Made by a program: the position numbers and the translations under genes. A stretch of 64,000 nt of DNA from Diphasiastrum complanatum. Its lineage: Eukaryota; Streptophyta; Lycopodiopsida; Lycopodiales; Lycopodiaceae. Positions 1 to 10,925 of the stretch are shown here, one piece after another. The stretch is taken from contig CM055100.1 in NCBI GenBank assembly GCA_029204225.1, forward strand, positions 61,071,841 to 61,135,840, in the 5' to 3' direction. The first letter of the stretch is position 1, and each line of letters opens with the position of its first letter. A model generated the notes under the pieces. It was given only the letters and a program-made list of their open reading frames with translations. It had not been told where the DNA came from and ran no database searches.

Positions 1-27
1 GTGTGACAGATATAGGCAAGAGGAATG
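1..27 (+). repeat. Fragment of gypsy family-A LTR at window edge
   Basis: The first 27 bases nearly match 7442-7468, which lies inside the family-A LTR at 7265-7757. The match stops exactly where the copia LTR begins, so the copia element appears to have inserted into a family-A LTR that extends left of the window. Confidence 0.6.
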
Positions 28-682
28 TGTAAAAATTGTTAACATTTTCTAGCTAGTTTGAGGCCTAAATTGGCAATTTTTGTACATAGTTTTGAATCTA
101 ACATTTCACACATGTGAAAGAGGCCTAGATACTTTTATTTTAGTATATATTTCATGTTGAAGAAGTATCAAACTTCAGGACCTTCAAAATAATACCAAAA
201 TCATGTTATTTGGACATATAGGCCAAAATTGGCTATTTTAGGCTACTGGTGTCCTAAATTTGGGTCCTAAGTTCTAGAGAGAGGAGAGAGAGTCATTTCT
301 CTCACCTATATTAGGCTGAAATTTGTGGAGAACAGGTTGGAGAAACTTATTGTATTGTTGAGAGAGATCAATAGATCATTGTCACAGTTTCTTCCTCCAT
401 TGAGAGCATTGCTTTGTGTATTGTCTTCAAGCTTTTGTGTATGATCTTAAGTGGTTTCCAAAAGTGGTAGGCTGCTGTTGGGAGCCCTTTTTGCTAATAT
501 TTTTGGCTGTCATCAGTACTTTTTATTAGTTTCTTTTGTCTCTTGAATGCTTTGTCAAGTTCATGTTTATCAAAGGGAGCATTAGGATGCTTTGCCATTT
601 CTAGCTTTTGTAGCTTGTTGTGCAAAAATCTTAACCAAGTAATTTGGAAGTTTGGATCCATTCAAGATCCACTTTTTTCACA
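28..682 (+). repeat. 5' LTR of Ty1-copia element 1
   Basis: The right boundary is set by CA at 681-682 directly before a perfect primer-binding site. The left boundary (TG at 26 or 28) is where similarity to the family-A gypsy LTR ends. No matching 3' LTR was found downstream, so the element is truncated or rearranged at its 3' end. Confidence 0.6.
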
Positions 683-694
683 TGGTATCAGAGC
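683..694 (+). other. Primer-binding site, initiator Met-tRNA type
   Basis: TGGTATCAGAGC is complementary to the 3' end of plant initiator tRNA-Met, the usual primer of Ty1-copia and many Ty3-gypsy elements. It abuts the LTR end and fixes the + strand orientation. Confidence 0.85.
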
Positions 695-960
695 TAGTTG
701 GATGTTATTTTTAGTAAGGTTTTCATTTATGGTAATATTTGGATGTTTGATCAAGTTCTAGCATGATTATGCATTGCACTGTTGATCAAATCTTACTAAC
801 CTTTGTTTTGTGAGTTGAACTTGTGGATCAAAGGCATATTTCAGGTCTATTGAAGATCAGAGACTGAGAAGAAGCTATTTTGGATCAGATCATAATACCT
901 AATCATTTGTTGATTGTGAGGCTTGTGCATATTCAATACTAAGAATGTTCTGTTCAATGT

Positions 961-1150
961 ATTGTTGACAATCTCCACTTCTGTGGATGAACACTCTCCT
1001 TTGTGGATGAACACTCTCCTTAAGTGGATGAACCTTCTCCTTAAGGGGATGACAAATACTCTTTGAGTGATTTTGTATTTCTCCAAAAGGCTGAGCAAAG
1101 CTCCCACTTGGATGAAAGATCCCCTTTTGGGTGAACAGATTGTCAACAAT
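961..1150 (+). repeat. Leader tandem repeat enclosed by an inverted repeat
   Basis: A 14-base arm ATTGTTGACAATCT (961-974) has its exact reverse complement at 1137-1150. Between them a 20-base unit beginning TGTGGATGAACACTCTCC occurs at 982 and 1002, with a diverged copy from 1022 and a weaker one after it. In the element's RNA this would form a long stem-loop. The - strand frames read here are shadows of the repeat. Confidence 0.7.
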
Positions 1151-1174
1151 CTTTTGCATAAATTTTGGTGTACT

Positions 1175-1640
1175 TTGTTGAGCATGTAAGTAACTCTCCT
1201 GATGTAATTTGATTGGAGCATTTGCTGGAAGGTTTTAACCATTATGCAAATATGTTTTCAGGTTCTTAGCAGGTTGAGGAACATTCTCATGTGAAGTGAT
1301 CTTAGATCTACATCTAAACACCAAGATTTGACAAGCTAGTGAAGCTAGTCTTGTGATTCACTAAGTGTGCTCTTTCATTCACCTCTAAAGATTGTATTTA
1401 TCACTTGCTGGAGGTTATAAACTTTATTTCTACAGGTTGAATCAATATCTTAGTGTGTTGATCATATGTGGATCAAGTTTGTTCAATTCTAGGTATTCTT
1501 GGCAGCCTAGTCTTGTGTATTTTCTAAGAATGCAAGTAACTCTTCACACCATAACTTGATTTGGTCACTTGCTGGAAAGTTTGAGAGCTTAAGCAAGAGT
1601 GTGTTCAGGTTGGTTTGAGTTTGTAATCCATTCTTAGTGT
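1175..1640 (+). repeat. Three diverged ~165-185 bp repeats in copia leader
   Basis: A block containing the core TTGCTGGA, followed some 25-40 bases later by CAGGTT, recurs at about 1222, 1405 and 1569. The first and third copies are each preceded by an AAGTAACTCT-like stretch. No convincing ORF lies between the PBS and the gag start at 1822. Confidence 0.5.
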
Positions 1641-1821
1641 GTGCAAAGTGTTGCATGTGTTTTCAATCTTCCTTTCTATGCTTGGAAACCAGCCAGGTTC
1701 AAGATAGAAGTATTTTAGGGTCCTAGATCTTCTGAGATCTCCTTATCCATCATTTGTTGAGAGGAAAGTGAGTCCTAGGTGCATTAGGACAGAGCCTAAA
1801 AGTTGAAGAATCATTATATTC

Positions 1822-3130
1822 ATGGCTTCTAATGGTGGGATCATGTTAGAAACTAATGATAGGTTGAGTTCATCAAACTACTCTACTTGGAAAGTGAGGA
1901 TGGAATCCTTACTCGAGTTGAATGAACTCATGGACATAGTTGCAGGAACTGAAGAGAGACCACCCATAACTCAAGAGCAACAAAGGTTTGATAAGAAGGC
2001 CAAAAGGGCTCTTCATATCATTAAAATGAATGTTACCAATGAACTTCTCAAGGAAGTTGGTAATAGTCAAAGTGCAAGTGAGGCATGGAATGCCTTGAAG
2101 AAGCTCTTTGAGTCAAAGTCCACATCTAGGGTATTAACCCTAAGGAGACAAATATTTTCTAGTAGGCAAAGAGAGGGTGAAAGTGCTCATGCATTTGTCG
2201 TGAGGGTTAAGTCCTTAAGTGATGATCTAGCATGTATTGATGAAAACATAAAAGATGGTGAAATAGTCCAGGTTATGTTGAATGGTTTGCTAGATGAACA
2301 TGCTAACCTTGTGCAAAGTTTTGCCATTCAAAGAGTCTTGCCAAGTGTGGTTGACTTGCAAGAAATCTTATTGGCTGAAGAACATAGGTTGCAATCAAAT
2401 CTTGATGGTGCATCCTTGCAAGGTGGTTCACAAAAGGCAAAGTCAAAGGCAAAGGTAAAGACAAAGAAAAATGGTCCAAAGGTGGTAACTCGGATCATGA
2501 TGATCACTCTTCCTCCTCCTCTTCTACTTCTTTTAGAAAGAAAGACAAGTCAAAGCTCAAGTGCTTTTATTGTGGGATAAAAGGTCATTTTGCAAATGAA
2601 TGTCATAAGAAGCAAAGTAATGAAGGTAGCAAGCAAAACAAATTTTGTACTTCTAACGAGGATCTAGATTCTTGTGATTCTCTCATGATGTGTTCTTCAA
2701 GTCTAATGTCAAGTGGAAGTGACAAGGATTCACGGTGGATAGATAGTGGATCTAGTTCACACATGACTAGTCACAAGGAGTTCTTTACTTCTTTGATCTC
2801 TTATGTTGGAACCAAGAAAGTCGTTCACATGCCAAATGGTGGTGAGTGTATGATCAAAGGTATTGGCTCAATTCCTATTTGCCTTTCTACTAATAGGAAT
2901 GTAAGGCTTGATGGTGTTCTTTACATTCCTCCACTTTCAAGAAATTTGCTAAGTGTTGGTCAAATGTTAAAAAAAAAGGTACAAGACAAAGTTTGTTGGG
3001 GATGTTTGTTTCATTACTAAGGGAGATGTCTTGATTGCTATGGGCAATAGACAAGGTAGACTTTATAAGCTTGATGCATTTGTTATGTCTAACAAGAGGA
3101 ATGAAATGGATGCTGGTGGTTCTCTCAACT
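1822..3130 (+). pseudogene. Ty1-copia gag, zinc knuckle and protease (frameshifted)
   Basis: This encodes the capsid-like Gag and the aspartic protease start of a Ty1-copia polyprotein. Codons 1-252 (1822-2580) carry the UBN2-type gag region: an N-terminal part with NYSTWKVRMESLL, then NVTNELLKEVG, EAWNALKKLFES and TLRRQIFS. A frameshift near 2470-2560 puts the CCHC knuckle (CFYCGIKGHFANEC, 2562-2603) in another frame. The protease motif WIDSGSSSHM lies at about 2733-2765, and a further frameshift near 2970 precedes a short GAG-pre-integrase piece (GRLYKLDAFV, about 3055-3085). The ATG at 1822 fits the copy at 49263. No integrase, RT or RNase H follows; sequence of unknown type takes their place. 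Confidence 0.85.
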
Positions 3131-5020
3131 TTCAAAAGTCAATCCCTAGCATCAATAAGATTGGTAGATCTTATGCAAAGTCTAAAGAACTTCCTTATGC
3201 TAGATCTAGGTTGATATCTAATGAGCTTCTTGGAGGTAGCTATTGTTGTGCTAACTTGGCAACTTTTGGTGAATCTATGATCAATGTTTTGGATCCATTG
3301 GATCTTGAAGATGGACTAGTGCTACCTACTAGTCAAATGGAGTCTGGTGGTGCTAAATTAGTATCATGTTTGAACTCTTCTACTCATAGATTTCCAAGTC
3401 TTGGTGGCTCTTCAATGGAACTACATGGCAAGTGCAAAAATGAAAAAGGTAAGAAGAGAGCTAACTTCATCAATGGAGGTGATGAAAACTCTTCTTTGGA
3501 AATGGTTATTGCTAATGACTTATTTACTCATTTGGAAAGAGATGGTGCTTTGAGCATGATTGAAGAAAAGTTTTTTTTGTATCTTTATGTGATGAGTCCA
3601 AAAAAGTCATTTGTGAAACAAGTGGTGTCACATGTATTCATAAAGAAAGTAGATCAAAAGGTTTTATCATGAGACTTGGTGAGGAAGATCTCAAAAGTCA
3701 AAAGGGAGAGATGAATGCAAAGTGTTCAAAGTAGGATGTACTGTGAATGATGCTTTTGTGAATGATAGTGAGGATTCATTATCATTACCTATATCATTGA
3801 CTAGAAGTCCAGGTTTGACAAGAAAAAGTACTTCAATCACTCTTATGTTGAAGGAACTATGTATTCTTTTCATGGCTTCTAATGTTCGAGATTCTTCCAT
3901 TTCTTATGATGCAACTATCAAGAGGGAGATTGCTAACTTTTCTGATGTGATCATTAAGAGGGAGCCTTGTGAAGGAAAGGGCAAATGAAGAGTGACTCTT
4001 GGGAAGATTCAAGGCATGGATCTTACATCTCTTCATCAACTCAAAGGTTGCTATGATTGTGGTGGAGTGTTCATGCATGATCAAGATAGCAAAAGGTTGG
4101 ATGAAGAAGACTACGTGGAGCAACTCAAGTGGCAATTTCTCCAAGGCAAGGAAGATCTCATTGGTGAGCTCATTGAGGTTTGGTTTGAGCTCAAATGGGC
4201 TGGTTTGATTAGGTTTCATACTCAACTTCATCTACTCTACTTCATGTTGGATAGAATTGTAGAAATCTATCTTTTGGTTTATGATGGTAACATTGTTTTC
4301 ACTAACTATAGTGAAAGGTTGAAATCAAGCAATGATGAGATCTTGTGGGATGTTAATCATGTGGATAATAGGGATTATCTTTAGAGGTTCAGATCTGAAG
4401 ATGTTTATAAATGCAAAGTCCTTGATGTTTTATTGGAAGATCAAGATGTTGATCTTGAATTGCTTCATCAACACCAAGAGGCAAGTAGCAATTGGAAGCT
4501 AGTCAAAAGCATCAAAGGGGAGCCACATGGGCAAAGCATTTTGGATCTATTTTTACGTGTTCTTGAAGGTTCAAGTAAGGTTCTTGGAGCAGCAAGGAAG
4601 TGTCCTTTTACTCTACCTTATTTGTTTAATCTCATGTATGAACATTGTCATGTCAATGTGTTGGAATTGTCAAAATTCAATGAAACTAGTTCCATAGTTT
4701 TGCATCCTTTGGATCTTGGAGATGGAATAGTTATCATTGCTGGTTCTTATGATCAAGTACATGCATTCATACAAATCTTGAAAGATATTGAAGTGGTCAA
4801 TATGTTTACTTTTGAGCAAAGTTCGAGATCTAGCATCCTAGTGTTGGCAAATTGGCAAATTGTTGACAATGTAGGATCAAGGGTTGTATGCAAATCTTGT
4901 GGAGATACTTCAAGGATTTCAAGTTCAGGTTTTGCTCATCTAAATGGAGCAGAGAACACATCATTTTGGCATTCATTCACTCAAGTTATGGATAGTGGTG
5001 GTAAAGATTAGACTAAGATT
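3131..5020 (+). other. Unidentified module replacing pol in copia element 1
   Basis: Long open stretches (3031-3672, 3722-3988, 3992-4384, 4433-5011) cover this region in shifting frames, but none shows integrase, RT or RNase H motifs. A recurring peptide-like motif is visible: an FGE or FNE stretch, then LDPLDLEDGLV (about 3283-3315) and again HPLDLGDGIV (about 4703-4732). Part of it (about 4480-4760, and 3235-3415) is clearly related to 49915-50430, which follows another copy of the same gag. It may be captured host sequence, a decayed extra ORF, or non-coding filler. I do not recognise a function. Confidence 0.55.
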
Positions 5021-7264
5021 CTGTTGACGGGATCAGATGGAATAAAGATTTAATCTTAACCTTATGTCCAAAGATGTCTGTATAAGTCAGCATAATATTG
5101 GTTTGTACACTAAGATCTGAAGTAGGTTGATTGGATGAAAAAATTATGTTGGTAAAAGTATGATGGTTGGAAAACTCGTGAGAGATCTCTCATATATTTT
5201 ATTTACTCAAAAAAAATAGAATCTTCTGTAGCTGAGTTACAAAATTCTCAAATTTTCAGTGATATATTTGAGTAACATATGCAGATTTTGGAGGAATCTG
5301 CCAAATAATGAAATATGTGTTTATGTATTGGGTCATAGTGAGATTATTCTCATATGTGCCAGTTAATCTTGTTTGGATCTACTATGTATTCCAGGTTACT
5401 ACGATTATCTGGTGCACTTAATCTAGTCGTTGAACATAGACATATGATCAAGTATTGTGTTTGACAATTATTTGCAGAGTTAACAGATATATTCTGATAG
5501 ATCTATGGGTTAACTTAAAAATGATTTGGATAAGGATCTAAATGTGGTGTTATACTAGTATAATTGAATTCTTCACCTAGACATTTAAGATTATTAAATC
5601 ATGGGCAATTAGCTTGAGTAGTTGATTTACTCATGTGGAAGTTAATTGTTAAAACAGACAGTGTGAAGAGAATTCACCAGAAACTGTTTATTTTGTGTGT
5701 ATTGCTTGTAAGACACATAGTTTATGAGTCACTTGGAATCATCAGTATAGGATATACGAAATTCTTGGATGAGTATTTTAGACTTGATTCATTAGTGATA
5801 GTGTCCCTATGAGCTCAATTGGATACTGGATCATAATGGTGCCAAGAATAATAAACTAAATTTTTGGAATTTAGTAGAACTTTGTAATCTCTAGATGTTG
5901 TTCTAAGGGATTGTATAAAGATTATGTTGTTAAAACGAATGTCGTGATGGTCTTCAATTACTTGGCTAATTGTAGAATTTGAAACTCATAATTTGATTAA
6001 GAATCAGTTTGGAAGAATATTCTTGAAATCCAATGATTTTCCTTGAGAAAAAGATTTCAGAATGATTCTTATATTTCCTGAATTGTATGTCGTACATATA
6101 CTCCAGTATTTTCTTAATGATGAAGTATGGTTTTGGAATCTTGTAAATTATGATTGACGAATCATAAGATTCTAAATGTTTATGATTGACAAATAATAAA
6201 TTAATACTTAAAGGTCATTAGAAGATTATAAGAAAATGTGGGGATTCTTAAGATAATGAGTAATACTTGATCAATCGAGAGAGTCAAGGATTTAGATATG
6301 TTATTTGAACTCTAAATTTGTTTTCTCTTGCACAAACTTTAGATTTTGTGGATCTCACAAACATTTTTTTTAGGTAATTTGGTTTCTTATGGAAATTTAA
6401 TTACTTTAGTGGATGAAAATCTACTACGGATTGTAGTCAATGAATGCTTGTGTACAATTTTCAGCCTAACTTAACTCAAGAGAGTATCTGGAGTACTCAG
6501 AGCTGAGTTAAAGTCATTTTTATCTTGATGGATCTCCTAAGAGATTATGGTAGGATGAATTGCTGTACCTTAGTCTTTTGAAAAAATATAAGTGTATTGG
6601 TACCAAGAAGCATTTATGACAAGTTTGCAAGAAATTGTGGATAGTCTTGGACTATAATTGTTTAGATCTTTAACTTTTAAACATTGATTTCCAATGTAAA
6701 GTGACTTTTTACTTAGAGATTTATGTAAATTGAGGTTACATGAAGATAATGTTACTTGATTGGAGAGAGTTAGGCCCAATAGGAAGATTTATCTCTTAGT
6801 GTGTTTTTAAAGGTCGATATAGTACTTCAGTATAGAGATAGATAATTTGAAAAGTACTCCATCTCTAAGTACTTATTTGATATGAAATTAGACTAAGGAT
6901 TGATTTTTGGGATAAATGTAAAAGTTAAATGATTGATTTGTTAGCTTTTATATTTGATCGTCATGATTGGTTGACTGCTCATCCAGTGTATCATGTAAAT
7001 TTAGTTTATATGATGATGATAGTTAGATATATTGAAGATTTTATCCATTTGGAGGACTTATCACTCAATGTACCTTTGGAAATTGAAAGAGTACTCTAAA
7101 CCAAAGATAAACAATTGAGAACATCGTTCTATCTCTGAGTGCCTGATTAGCTTGGATGGCCAGATTGAGGATAATGATTCATAAAAAAAATTTAAAAGCA
7201 TACAAATCTAAATCTCCCTTAGTTTTTTCGTTATGAGGACAGAACTTGTTTAAGGAAAAAAGAA
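5021..7264 (+). mobile_element. Decayed 3' internal region of gypsy family A
   Basis: No long ORF survives. Parts align by eye with 28130-29094, for example ATCTAAATGTGGTGTTATAC near 5537, and the end aligns with the C-terminal pol region at 43400-43750 (the stretch reading AHP.YHVN near 6978). Relative to this copy, the one at 28 kb lacks about 950 bases between about 5890 and 6830. A purine-rich tract (7251-7264) precedes the LTR. Confidence 0.65.
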
Positions 7265-7757
7265 TGCTACGACCATATTCAACTAAGGACATGGAATAGT
7301 CTTAATATGGTAAATCGGCCCTCCAGTGTTCGAGATTATTGATCATGCCTAGATTTTATTCCACTTCAAGGTTTGCTGGTCACTAATGACCTTGAGAGGA
7401 CCCAAACACTCTAATGAGACATATAGCATAGTGCATACGGCGTGTGACAGATATAGGCAGGAGGAATGCATGAAGAGTTGTGACCTATTTATAGTTGACC
7501 TGCATGGAGATTGCATGGATTCATGCACATGATCCTACTCGCTATATATTAACGTAGTGATTATCCCATCGATGACTTTGTTCTAGGCTACCAGTTGAGC
7601 TCTTCTCTTCTTGCTATCACATGGCATGGCTTTGGGGGCTAGATCCAAGATGATTCTCTAGGAGGGATTTAGGATTGGTTGGGTGGTTTTGTTCCATTGT
7701 CTCTCTTGTTGTGTTTTCCTGTCCTTGTCTTAGGGGTTGTCCCTAGTAGTTTTTACA
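7265..7757 (+). repeat. 3' LTR of gypsy family A
   Basis: It begins with TG after a purine tract and ends with ACA at 7755-7757. Both ends agree with the - strand LTR at 30402-30880, whose end is fixed by an adjacent PBS. Directly after it, copia sequence on the - strand begins, so family A inserted into that copia. Confidence 0.75.
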
Positions 7758-8665
7758 CAAACACCCTTAAGTCCTTGAGATTTGGCTTCCTCCCATACAA
7801 GACTTTGAATGGTGTTTTGTCTTCAATAGAGCTACATGGAACTCTATTCATCAAATGGTTAGCACAAGTGAAGGCTTCTCCCCAAAAAGATTATAGTGAA
7901 CATGCATCAATCCTTAAGGCTTTAGAACATTCACATAATGTCCCATTCCTCCTCTCGATTATCCCATTTTGTTGAGGGGTATAAGGACAAGACAATTATT
8001 TCTTAATTCCTTCTTTATCACAAAAATCTTTAAATGCATTGGAGAGATATTCTCCACCATTATCACTTCTAAAAGTCTTGATCTTGTGATCATGATGCTT
8101 TTCAATAAATGCTTTGAACTTAAGAAAACTTTCAAATACTTGTGCTTTATGTGAAAGTAAGAATACTCATCAAAACTTTGAGTAGTCATCTATGAATGTA
8201 ACAAACATGGTGGCACCTCCATTGGACATTGTACTTGCAAAGTGTACATCCGAGTGGATCAACTCAAGTTGATGCGTTGTCTTTGTGATGGAATTTGAGA
8301 ATGGCTTCTTATGTGGTTTTGAGAGAGCATATGCTTCACACACTTTCTCTTCTTTTGCCAAGGATCTTGGAAATCCTAAGGCAAGCCCCTCCTTGCCCAT
8401 GACCTCCATGGAATTTGAGTTGATGTGGCCAAGTCTCTTGTGCCATAGAACATGGTTGGATAGCTTGGCCTCCTCGCTAGCATCACAACATTAGCATCCA
8501 CATAGGCATCTAGCTTGAACAATCTTCCAAACCTTATGCCTCTAGTAATGATCTTGCCATCCTTCTTGATGTTACATGCATTTGTGGTGAACTCCACAAT
8601 AAAATCATTGTCAAAGCAATTGTCCTACACTAAGCAAGTTCTTAGTGATACTAGGAATGTAAAGT
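7758..8665 (-). pseudogene. Ty1-copia GAG-pre-integrase/integrase fragment
   Basis: Read on the - strand from 8665 downward, the order is LYIPSITKNLLSVG (end of protease), a GAG-pre-integrase stretch with GRLFKLDAYV, and integrase core with IHSDVHFAS and FIDDYSKF (8170-8409). Integrase then continues past 8000 with a TPQQNG-like segment. Stops and frameshifts break it, and it ends at the gypsy LTR at 7757. RT and RNase H are absent here; the left part presumably lies beyond the inserted gypsy. Confidence 0.8.
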
Positions 8666-8938
8666 AACTTAGAATTTGCTTCGAACAGGAACATAGATCA
8701 TGCTATACAGTAACACAGACAGAAAACATTCTCCACAACAAGCTCACATAGCAACTATATTTCTCAAAATAAAAATACACTGTACATATAGTTCTTCACT
8801 CAAGCAACCCATGCATGGCCTAGGTTGCCGTTGCTGGGACACGTGTCCCGTCGACTCGACTCGTGGCGAGGCCAACTGATCCTTATCTACTAATAGGACC
8901 CACAATACAGTAACACAATGATTCTACTTTAATTCTAA
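8666..8938 (-). repeat. Probable 3' LTR of - strand copia (approximate ends)
   Basis: On the - strand, RNase H at 8995 is followed by a purine-rich tract (AAGGGAGAG, about 8939-8947) and then this sequence, which lacks coding potential. It ends where unrelated copia pol begins at about 8665. Both ends are estimates. Confidence 0.45.
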
Positions 8939-8994
8939 CTCTCTCCCTTAAAGTAGAGTCTACTTTTTATACAGTCATATACATAGTTTTAAAG

Positions 8995-10047
8995 TCAACA
9001 AACTTTAAGTACAGAAAGCTTTGATCTAAACTTATCAAACTTTTCTCTAATAAGTGGCTTAGTGAAAATGTCAGCTAGTTGTTCGTCCGTACTACAATGA
9101 ACAACATGAATTTCACAACTCAGTAGCCTCTCATGTATAAAGTGATACTGAATCTCAATGTGTTTGGTTCTCGCATGGAACACTGGAGTTTTTGCTAATT
9201 GAATGCCACTCTGACTGTCGCTATGTATAGTTGTGAGATTTTCCTGTTTCATGGCAACTTCATCCAAGATTTGCCTCAACCATATAGCTTCATGTGCTGC
9301 ACTACACATTGCCTTGTACTCTGCTTCTGTTGTAGATAAAGCAACTGTACTTTGCTTTTTACTAGACCAGGAAAAACAATTGCCACAAAGCTGGAATACA
9401 TTCCCTGTGGTGGATCTACGATCGTCATAGTCACCTCCCCAATCCGTATCCACATAGCCACATAACTCAGGTACACCCTCATGCTTCCTATAAACTAAGC
9501 CATAATTGGAAGTGCCTTTAACACATCGCAAAATGCGTTTGGCTGCCTTCCAATGCATTTCCGTAGGTGTTGCCATAAACTGACTTACAATACCAACAAC
9601 ATAGCATATATCTAGTCTAGTCATGGTAAGCTAAATCAAGCTCCCTACTAACTGCTTATACAACATAGCATCAAATGGCTGTGACTCGTCAAGCTTGGAA
9701 AGTTTTTTACCTGGTTCAATAGGAGTGTTCACAGGCTTGCAATCCTGCAACCTAAACCTGTGCAGCAACTCTCTGACATACTTCACATGTGTTAAACCCA
9801 CTTCGTGTCCTTTTTGCCACACCTCCACTCCAAGGCAATAATGCATTAGGTTGAGATCTGTCATCTTGAATTGTTCCATGAGGTCTTTCTTGATCATGTC
9901 TATCATCTCTTGATTATTTCCTGTGATAATCAAGTCATCAATATAAAGAGCAATCAAAGCAACCATACCATTAAAGCATAAGACATAAAGATTCGAATCA
10001 GAGTGTGTTCTCACCATCCCCTTAGAATGAAAGTAGACATCAATCAT
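8995..10047 (-). pseudogene. Ty1-copia reverse transcriptase (partial) and RNase H
   Basis: The - strand part 10047-9631 is the RT palm, with YIDDLIITGN as the catalytic box and the downstream YKQLVGSLI. The part 9624-8995 continues with TRLDICYVVG, the RNase H TDWGGDYDDRRST motif, SSKKQSTVALSTTEAEY, SDSQS and ADIFTKPL at the C-terminus. A stop near 9628 separates the two. RT motifs upstream of the YIDD box are mostly missing through a deletion, leaving only a short KGFVAKG/LNGLKQAPRA stretch at 10060-10140 joined to integrase. It is inactive. Confidence 0.88.
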
Positions 10048-10138
10048 GTTGTATCATGCACGTGGTGCCTGTTTAAGACCATTAAGTACTTTCTTCAAGC
10101 GACATACCTTATGTTCCTGTCCTTTCGCTACAAAGCCT

Positions 10139-10925
10139 TTAGGTTGATCCATGAACACCTCTTCTTGCATGAGTCTCTTTAATCTGTGCATCATCCAAGT
10201 TAAATTTTTGATCTTCATGGAAGATCACATCTCTACTAACAACATTTTTGTCAGTAGAGGGCAAATAAATCCTGTATGCTTTTTTAGTGGATGCATAACC
10301 TACAAAAATTCCTTTTACTGCACTAGGATCTTCCTTCTTCCTAGTTTCTAGAGGCACATGCACAAAGCATACACAGCCAAAAATCCTAAGATGATCTACC
10401 TTAGGCTTTTTTTTATACAACATCTCAAATGGTGTCTTTCCTCCTATTGCAAGATTTGGAAGCCTATTACAAAGATAGTTTGCACATGCAACTGTCTCTC
10501 CCCAAAATTCTTTAGGCAGAGAAACTTCCAGCCTAATGGCTTTTGCACATTCACACAAAGTTCTATTTTTTCTCTTAGCAACTCCATTTTGCTGAGGAGT
10601 ATATGAACAAGAGAACTCTCTTTGAATACCCTCTCTCTCACAAAAGTCTTTAAACTTATTGGAAGTGTATTCCCCTCCACTATCACTTCTTAAAGCTTTT
10701 AACTTGAAAGGAAATGCTTCTCTACATAAGCTTTAAAAGTAAGAGAAACATCATAAACCATGGCTTTTGAAAACAATATATAGATCCAAGAATGTCTTGT
10801 ATAATCATTTACAAAAGAGACAAAGCAGTTAGTTCCTCCTTTGCTCTTAGTTGATGAGAAATGAACATCTGAGTGTACAAGTTCAAATGGTTGCTTTGTC
10901 TTGATACTTGATCTAGGAAAAGGCC
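10139..10925 (-). pseudogene. Ty1-copia integrase core and C-terminus
   Basis: From 10925 downward on the - strand, the sequence reads FELVHSDVHFSST and FVNDYTRHSW (integrase core). It then has a decayed EY..FCERE region, a TPQQNG-like stretch, WGETVACANYLCN and GKTPFEMLYKKKP, followed by the integrase C-terminal LRIFGCVCFVHVP. Only 10139-10558 is free of stops. The GAG-pre-integrase, protease and gag are gone, cut at about 10925 where GC-rich tandem repeats begin. An internal deletion joins its end to the late RT region. Confidence 0.85.

Noticed and set aside
847-1242. 131-codon - strand ORF
   Set aside because: It is antisense to the copia leader and covers its tandem repeat and stem-loop.
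8285-8494. + strand ORF
   Set aside because: It is the antisense shadow of the copia integrase on the - strand.
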